35,785 nucleotides of DNA from Dehalococcoidia bacterium (GTDB taxonomy: Bacteria; Chloroflexota; Dehalococcoidia; GIF9; UBA5629). A program made the position numbers and the translations under genes. The notes below the pieces were generated by a model. It was not told where the DNA came from. It did no database searches and saw only the letters and a list, made by a program, of their open reading frames with translations. The stretch is from NCBI GenBank assembly GCA_028716085.1, contig JAQUQM010000009.1:1-35785 (forward strand). Direction: 5' to 3'. This document shows, one piece after another, positions 32,336 to 35,785 of this stretch (positions are counted from its first letter, which is position 1; every line of letters starts with the position of its first letter).

Positions 32336-33755
32336 CGGCGTAGCGCAGGATACCAGGCTGGCATTGCCCAAGGGCGTAATGCTCTCCCGGACCGCCGAGT
32401 TTTTAAACAGCATCGGCCTGGGATTCGAGGACTATACCTCTAAAACGCGTATTTACCGGCTGCGCTCGCAGACCATGCCCTCGCTGTGCGCCAAGATGCT
32501 CAACGAGAGGGACATCCCCGTACAGGTGGCCATCGGCAACTACGACTTCGGCATCTGCACCTCCGACTGGCTGCAGGAGCTTCAGGCGAGGTACCCCGCC
32601 AGTAACGTGGTTAAGGTGTGCGATCTGGAATACGATACCGCCGGCATCTTCCTGGCCTTCAGCCGCAATGCCTCATTTACTGAAGATACACTGCGGGACA
32701 GCGATAGCACTGTGCGCATAGTGACGCAATATCCCGCGCTGGCAGAGTCCGCCGCATATAAAATGAGATTGAAAAAGTTCCGCATCTTCCCGCTGTGGGG
32801 ATCGGCCGAGGCCTACCTGCCGGAGAACGCCGACCTCGCCGTCATCAGCGCCGCGGACGAGGCAGCGCTGGCTGCCATGAACCTGCGGGCGGTGAGGAAG
32901 ATAGCCGACAGCAGCGCCTGCATTATTGCACACAGGGAAGGATTGCAGACCGCCGACTTCAGCCGCATACTGGCGGTTTTTTCGTCGGCGTTCACCGGCA
33001 GCGGCAAATCCCGCGTTAAAACGCCCGCGCCCTCCAGCGTAATTGACAACGATTACGCACCCGCCGCCGCGAACGGCAATATCTGGCTGGCGCTGGCCGA
33101 CGGGCACCAGCAGGTGCACACTGCGGCCTTCCTGGAAAAGGCGGGCATCAAAATGCAGGGTTATTCCAAAGACGATATGCGGCGCCGGCCTGCGAGCAAT
33201 ATGGACGGCGTTAATATAAAGGTAATCCGGCCGCAGGACATGCCGCAGCAGGTGGCCAACGGCAACTTCGACCTGGCAGTCACGGGCAAGGACTGGCTGC
33301 TCGACCACCTCTACCAGTTCCCTTCCAGCCCTGTAGTGGAGCTGGCAGACCTGGGCTTCGGCAGGGTCAGGGTAGTCGCCGTGGTCGGTGAGGACGTCCC
33401 CGCCGATTCCATCGAAGGCATCAGGGAGCTGATCAAAAGCGGCAAACTAACGCCTCTCAGGATAGCTTCTGAATACGTCAATATCGCTGACAAGTACCTG
33501 CGCGACAGGCACATTGCGCGTTACCGGGTGATACCCACCTGGGGCGCCACCGAGGTTTACCTGCCCGAGGACGCCGACATGCTTATAGAGAACACGGAGA
33601 CGGGACAGACGCTGGCCAGGCACAGGCTCAAGATCATCGACACGCTCTTCGAGTCCACCGCCTGCCTCATCGGCAACCGCCTGAGCCTGGATTCAACCGA
33701 TAAGAGGGCCAAGATCGAGAAACTGGTTAAAATATTCCGCAGTATTGCAGGGTAA
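32328..33755 (+). CDS. hisG: Tandem (duplicated) HisG-like ATP phosphoribosyltransferase fusion
   Basis: HisG joins PRPP and ATP in the first step of histidine synthesis. Short HisG is about 210 residues and long HisG about 290. This product is 475 residues and contains two HisG-like copies (about 10-225 and 251-475) joined by a Pro/Ala-rich linker. Both copies have the GNxD motif (GNYDFGICTSDWLQE at 70-84; GNFDLAVTGKDWL at 312-324) and a W-G-x-x-E-x-YLPE segment (157-166; 405-414). Copy 1 keeps the N-terminal LALPKG (11-16) but lacks the PRPP loop (AVISAADEAAL). Copy 2 has LALADG instead, but keeps a PRPP-loop-like ENTETGQTL (421-429). The start is TTG 32328, overlapping hisZ. This is an in-frame fusion with no frameshift seen. 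Confidence 0.88.
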   Translation: MVSGVAQDTRLALPKGVMLSRTAEFLNSIGLGFEDYTSKTRIYRLRSQTMPSLCAKMLNERDIPVQVAIGNYDFGICTSDWLQELQARYPASNVVKVCDLEYDTAGIFLAFSRNASFTEDTLRDSDSTVRIVTQYPALAESAAYKMRLKKFRIFPLWGSAEAYLPENADLAVISAADEAALAAMNLRAVRKIADSSACIIAHREGLQTADFSRILAVFSSAFTGSGKSRVKTPAPSSVIDNDYAPAAANGNIWLALADGHQQVHTAAFLEKAGIKMQGYSKDDMRRRPASNMDGVNIKVIRPQDMPQQVANGNFDLAVTGKDWLLDHLYQFPSSPVVELADLGFGRVRVVAVVGEDVPADSIEGIRELIKSGKLTPLRIASEYVNIADKYLRDRHIARYRVIPTWGATEVYLPEDADMLIENTETGQTLARHRLKIIDTLFESTACLIGNRLSLDSTDKRAKIEKLVKIFRSIAG

Positions 33756-33762
33756 AATTGAA

Positions 33763-35064
33763 ATGAAAGTAATCAAGGACATTAAGCAGGCGAAGAAGCT
33801 GCTGCAAAGGGCGGTGACCCACGATGTCACGGCCAGGCCGGGAGTTAAGGCAGGCACGGTCGAGGACACCGTCAGGGAGATCATTGCCAGTGTCAGGAAA
33901 GAAGGCGACGCCGCCCTCTTCGAGCTCACCGAGCGCTTCGACGGCGCCAGGCTTAAGTCGCTGGAGGTCGGCGCGCAGGAAATGGCGGCTGCCCGCAAGG
34001 CGGTCGACCCCGACCTGCTCAAAGCTTTGAAAGTCGCTGCAGCCAGGATTGAAAAGTTCCATAAGACCTGCATGCGTAAATACGGCAAAGGGTTTTTCGT
34101 GGAAGGGCTGGGGCAGCAGGTGCTGCCGCTGGAACGCGTCGGCATCTACGTGCCGGGCGGCACGGCAGCCTATCCGTCCACGGTATTGATGACCGCCATA
34201 CCGGCCAAAGTGGCCGGGGTTAAAGAGATAATCATGACGACGCCCTGCGGCAAGGACGGCAGGGTGCCGATCAATACGCTGGCGGCCGCCGCAATTGCCG
34301 GGGTAAACCGGGTCTTCAGGCTCGGCGGGGCGCAGGCCATTGCAGCCCTCGCGCTGGGCACGGAATCCGTGCCTAAAGTAGACAAGATCTGCGGGCCGGG
34401 CAATATCTGGGTGATGACGGCCAAGAAGCTGGTCTACGGCATGGTGGATATCGATGCGCTCCAGGGCCCCAGCGAGGTGGTGATCATAGCCGACGGCTTT
34501 GCCGATCCCGCGCTGTGCGCGGCCGACCTCATCGCGCAGGCCGAGCATGACGCCATGGCAACCTCCATTTTTATTACAAACTCCGCTGCGCAGGCGGAAA
34601 AGGTGCAGTCGGAGCTCAGCAGGCAGCTGTCCAGGCTGAAACGCTACGATATAGCATCCAAGGCGTTGGAGACCAACGGCTATATTGTGATCGTGAAAAA
34701 CCTGGATGAGGCCATCGAGCTGTCCAACCTCTTCGCGCCGGAGCACCTTTCGATGATGGTGAGGGACGCCCGGGAATACCTGGGGCAGGTCACGCATGCC
34801 GGCTGTATCTGCCTGGGCGAGTTCTCGCCTGTGGTGCTGGGCGATTATATAGCGGGCCCCAGCCATGCCCTGCCCACGGGAGGCAGCGCGCGCTTTAGCT
34901 CGCCGCTCACGGTACAGGACTTTCTCAAGGTAAGCAGCGTCATCGCGCTGGACAACAATGCGATTAAAGTCCTCGGGCCGCACGCGCATATCATGGCCAC
35001 CAGGGAAGGGCTCACCGGCCATGCCCACGCGGTGCAGCTCAGGTTGAACAAGAAGAAGAACTAA
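33763..35064 (+). CDS. hisD: Histidinol dehydrogenase
   Basis: Oxidises L-histidinol to histidine in two NAD-dependent steps at a zinc site. The 433 residues show the family N-terminus then VGIYVPGGTAAYPST and LGGAQAIAALALGTESVP. KICGPGNIWVMTAKK, AEHDAMATSIFIT with the catalytic Glu-His, and EHLSMM with a second Glu-His follow. SHALPTGGSARFSSPL completes the C-terminal signature. The frame can be read from TTG 33745, overlapping hisG, but ATG 33763 gives the usual start and lies 8 bases after the hisG stop. AGGG is the only ribosome-like site. It is followed by hisC after one base. Confidence 0.97.
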   Translation: MKVIKDIKQAKKLLQRAVTHDVTARPGVKAGTVEDTVREIIASVRKEGDAALFELTERFDGARLKSLEVGAQEMAAARKAVDPDLLKALKVAAARIEKFHKTCMRKYGKGFFVEGLGQQVLPLERVGIYVPGGTAAYPSTVLMTAIPAKVAGVKEIIMTTPCGKDGRVPINTLAAAAIAGVNRVFRLGGAQAIAALALGTESVPKVDKICGPGNIWVMTAKKLVYGMVDIDALQGPSEVVIIADGFADPALCAADLIAQAEHDAMATSIFITNSAAQAEKVQSELSRQLSRLKRYDIASKALETNGYIVIVKNLDEAIELSNLFAPEHLSMMVRDAREYLGQVTHAGCICLGEFSPVVLGDYIAGPSHALPTGGSARFSSPLTVQDFLKVSSVIALDNNAIKVLGPHAHIMATREGLTGHAHAVQLRLNKKKN

Positions 35065-35065
35065 G

Positions 35066-35785
35066 ATGTTAACTGAAAAAGACGTTGAAAAAATGATACG
35101 CGCCAACCTCCGCAGCATGAAGGCTTACACACCCGTGGACCCGGCCGACGTGCTGAGGGGCCGCGCGGAGGTTCCCGCGGAGGAGACCGCCAAGCTGGAC
35201 GGAAACGAGAACCCCTACGGGTGCTCTCCTCGCGTGCAAAAGGTTCTGGCGGAATGCTTCTTATATAACAGGTATCCCGACCCCGACCAGCGCGAGGTAA
35301 GGAAGGCGCTGGCAAAATATACGGGGATGAAGCCGGAGTATATCGTGGCCGGCGCGGGCAGCGACGACCTCATCGATATCATCCTGCGCCTCTTCATCGA
35401 GCCCGGGAACAGGGTGATCAACTGCCCTCCCACCTTCGGCATGTACCCTTTCTGCACGGAGATAGCCGGAGGGAAGGTGGTCAAAGTGCCGCGAAAAAAG
35501 GACTTCTCTCTGGATATAGCGGCGATCAAAAAAGCGGTTGACGCTAAAACCAGGGTCATCTTCATCGCCTCGCCCAACAATCCCACCGGGAACCAGGCCG
35601 GTGAGGCCGAGATTAAAAAGCTGCTGTCGCTGGAGCTGATCGTGGTCGTGGACGAGGCCTATGTTGAGTTCAGCGGCAATTCGCTGATTTCGCTGGTGCC
35701 GCAGTATGCCAATTTGATTGTATTGCGCACCTTCAGCAAGTGGGCCGGACTGGCAGGGGTGAGGGGGGGTTACGGCGTATTCCCC
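35066..35785 (+). CDS. hisC: Histidinol-phosphate aminotransferase, N-terminal part (cut by window edge)
   Basis: PLP enzyme converting imidazole-acetol phosphate to histidinol phosphate. ATG 35066 follows the hisD stop by one base. The 240 visible residues contain KLDGNENPYGCSP for the substrate phosphate, YPDPDQREVRKALAKYTG, AGAGSDDLIDII, SPNNPTGN and VVDEAYVEFSG with the cofactor Asp and Tyr. The Schiff-base Lys is in TFSKWAGLAGVRGGYG. This order is diagnostic for HisC. The frame stays open to the last base, so roughly the last third is missing. It is the fourth gene of hisZ-hisG-hisD-hisC. Confidence 0.95.
   Translation, partial: MLTEKDVEKMIRANLRSMKAYTPVDPADVLRGRAEVPAEETAKLDGNENPYGCSPRVQKVLAECFLYNRYPDPDQREVRKALAKYTGMKPEYIVAGAGSDDLIDIILRLFIEPGNRVINCPPTFGMYPFCTEIAGGKVVKVPRKKDFSLDIAAIKKAVDAKTRVIFIASPNNPTGNQAGEAEIKKLLSLELIVVVDEAYVEFSGNSLISLVPQYANLIVLRTFSKWAGLAGVRGGYGVFP

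Noticed and set aside
31577-32413. 278-codon minus-strand open frame
   Set aside because: Shadow of hisZ and the start of hisG in high-GC sequence; no family resemblance.
32673-33308. 211-codon minus-strand open frame
   Set aside because: Shadow of the fused hisG gene; no motifs.
33727-35118. 463-codon minus-strand open frame
   Set aside because: It lies wholly opposite hisD, which has complete family motifs. The long antisense frame is explained by GC-rich codon structure and shows no recognisable domain.

Overview
The window reads as a chromosomal segment of an anaerobic-type bacterium, most likely a Chloroflexota member near the Dehalococcoidia. This placement is inferred from gene content: a hisZ-hisG-hisD-hisC order, paired GH57 enzymes beside glgA/glgC, a stomatin/NfeD pair, PRC-barrel mini-proteins, frequent TTG starts, and lipoproteins with Ig-like repeats. 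No rRNA or other strong phylogenetic marker is present, so the placement is tentative. I saw no tRNA, rRNA, CRISPR array, transposase, integrase or phage gene. Base composition rises by eye from AT-leaning on the left to clearly GC-rich in the his operon on the right.

Left block (1-14923, all minus strand). Read in transcription order, it holds holA, glgC, glgA, a ROK sugar kinase, a GH57 enzyme, a PRC-barrel protein, a second GH57 enzyme (4-alpha-glucanotransferase type), mutS, argJ, argB, argD and the 5' part of argG. Gaps are mostly short or overlapping, so this could be one long transcript or several linked ones. It joins glycogen/alpha-glucan synthesis and remodelling to the ornithine-recycling arginine pathway, with a replication gene and a repair gene interspersed.

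Middle block (15035-21623, plus strand). A second PRC-barrel protein, an Mrp-type P-loop ATPase and an IscU/NifU-like scaffold are followed by a sigma70-like promoter. Behind it lie a small ferritin-like protein, a previously uncalled 32-residue lysine-rich ORF and purD-purE-purB-purC-purS. The three iron-related proteins each lack a metal-ligand residue that their families normally carry. The purine operon ends at purS without purQ or purL.

Central accessory block (21635-26743, minus strand). Three paralogous lipoproteins share a lipobox, one to three Ig-like repeats and a common C-terminal beta-rich domain. Upstream of them lies a Sir2 deacylase, preceded by a possible 17-codon leader peptide.

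Right block (26766-35785). A monofunctional biotin ligase on the plus strand is followed by a minus-strand NfeD/stomatin pair and a MerR regulator whose own promoter has the 19-bp spacer typical of MerR control. After a 438-bp gene-free stretch with structured leader-like DNA comes the plus-strand operon hisZ-hisG-hisD-hisC, cut by the window end. The hisG product is a 475-residue fusion of two HisG-like copies with complementary motif loss, which is the most unusual feature of the window.
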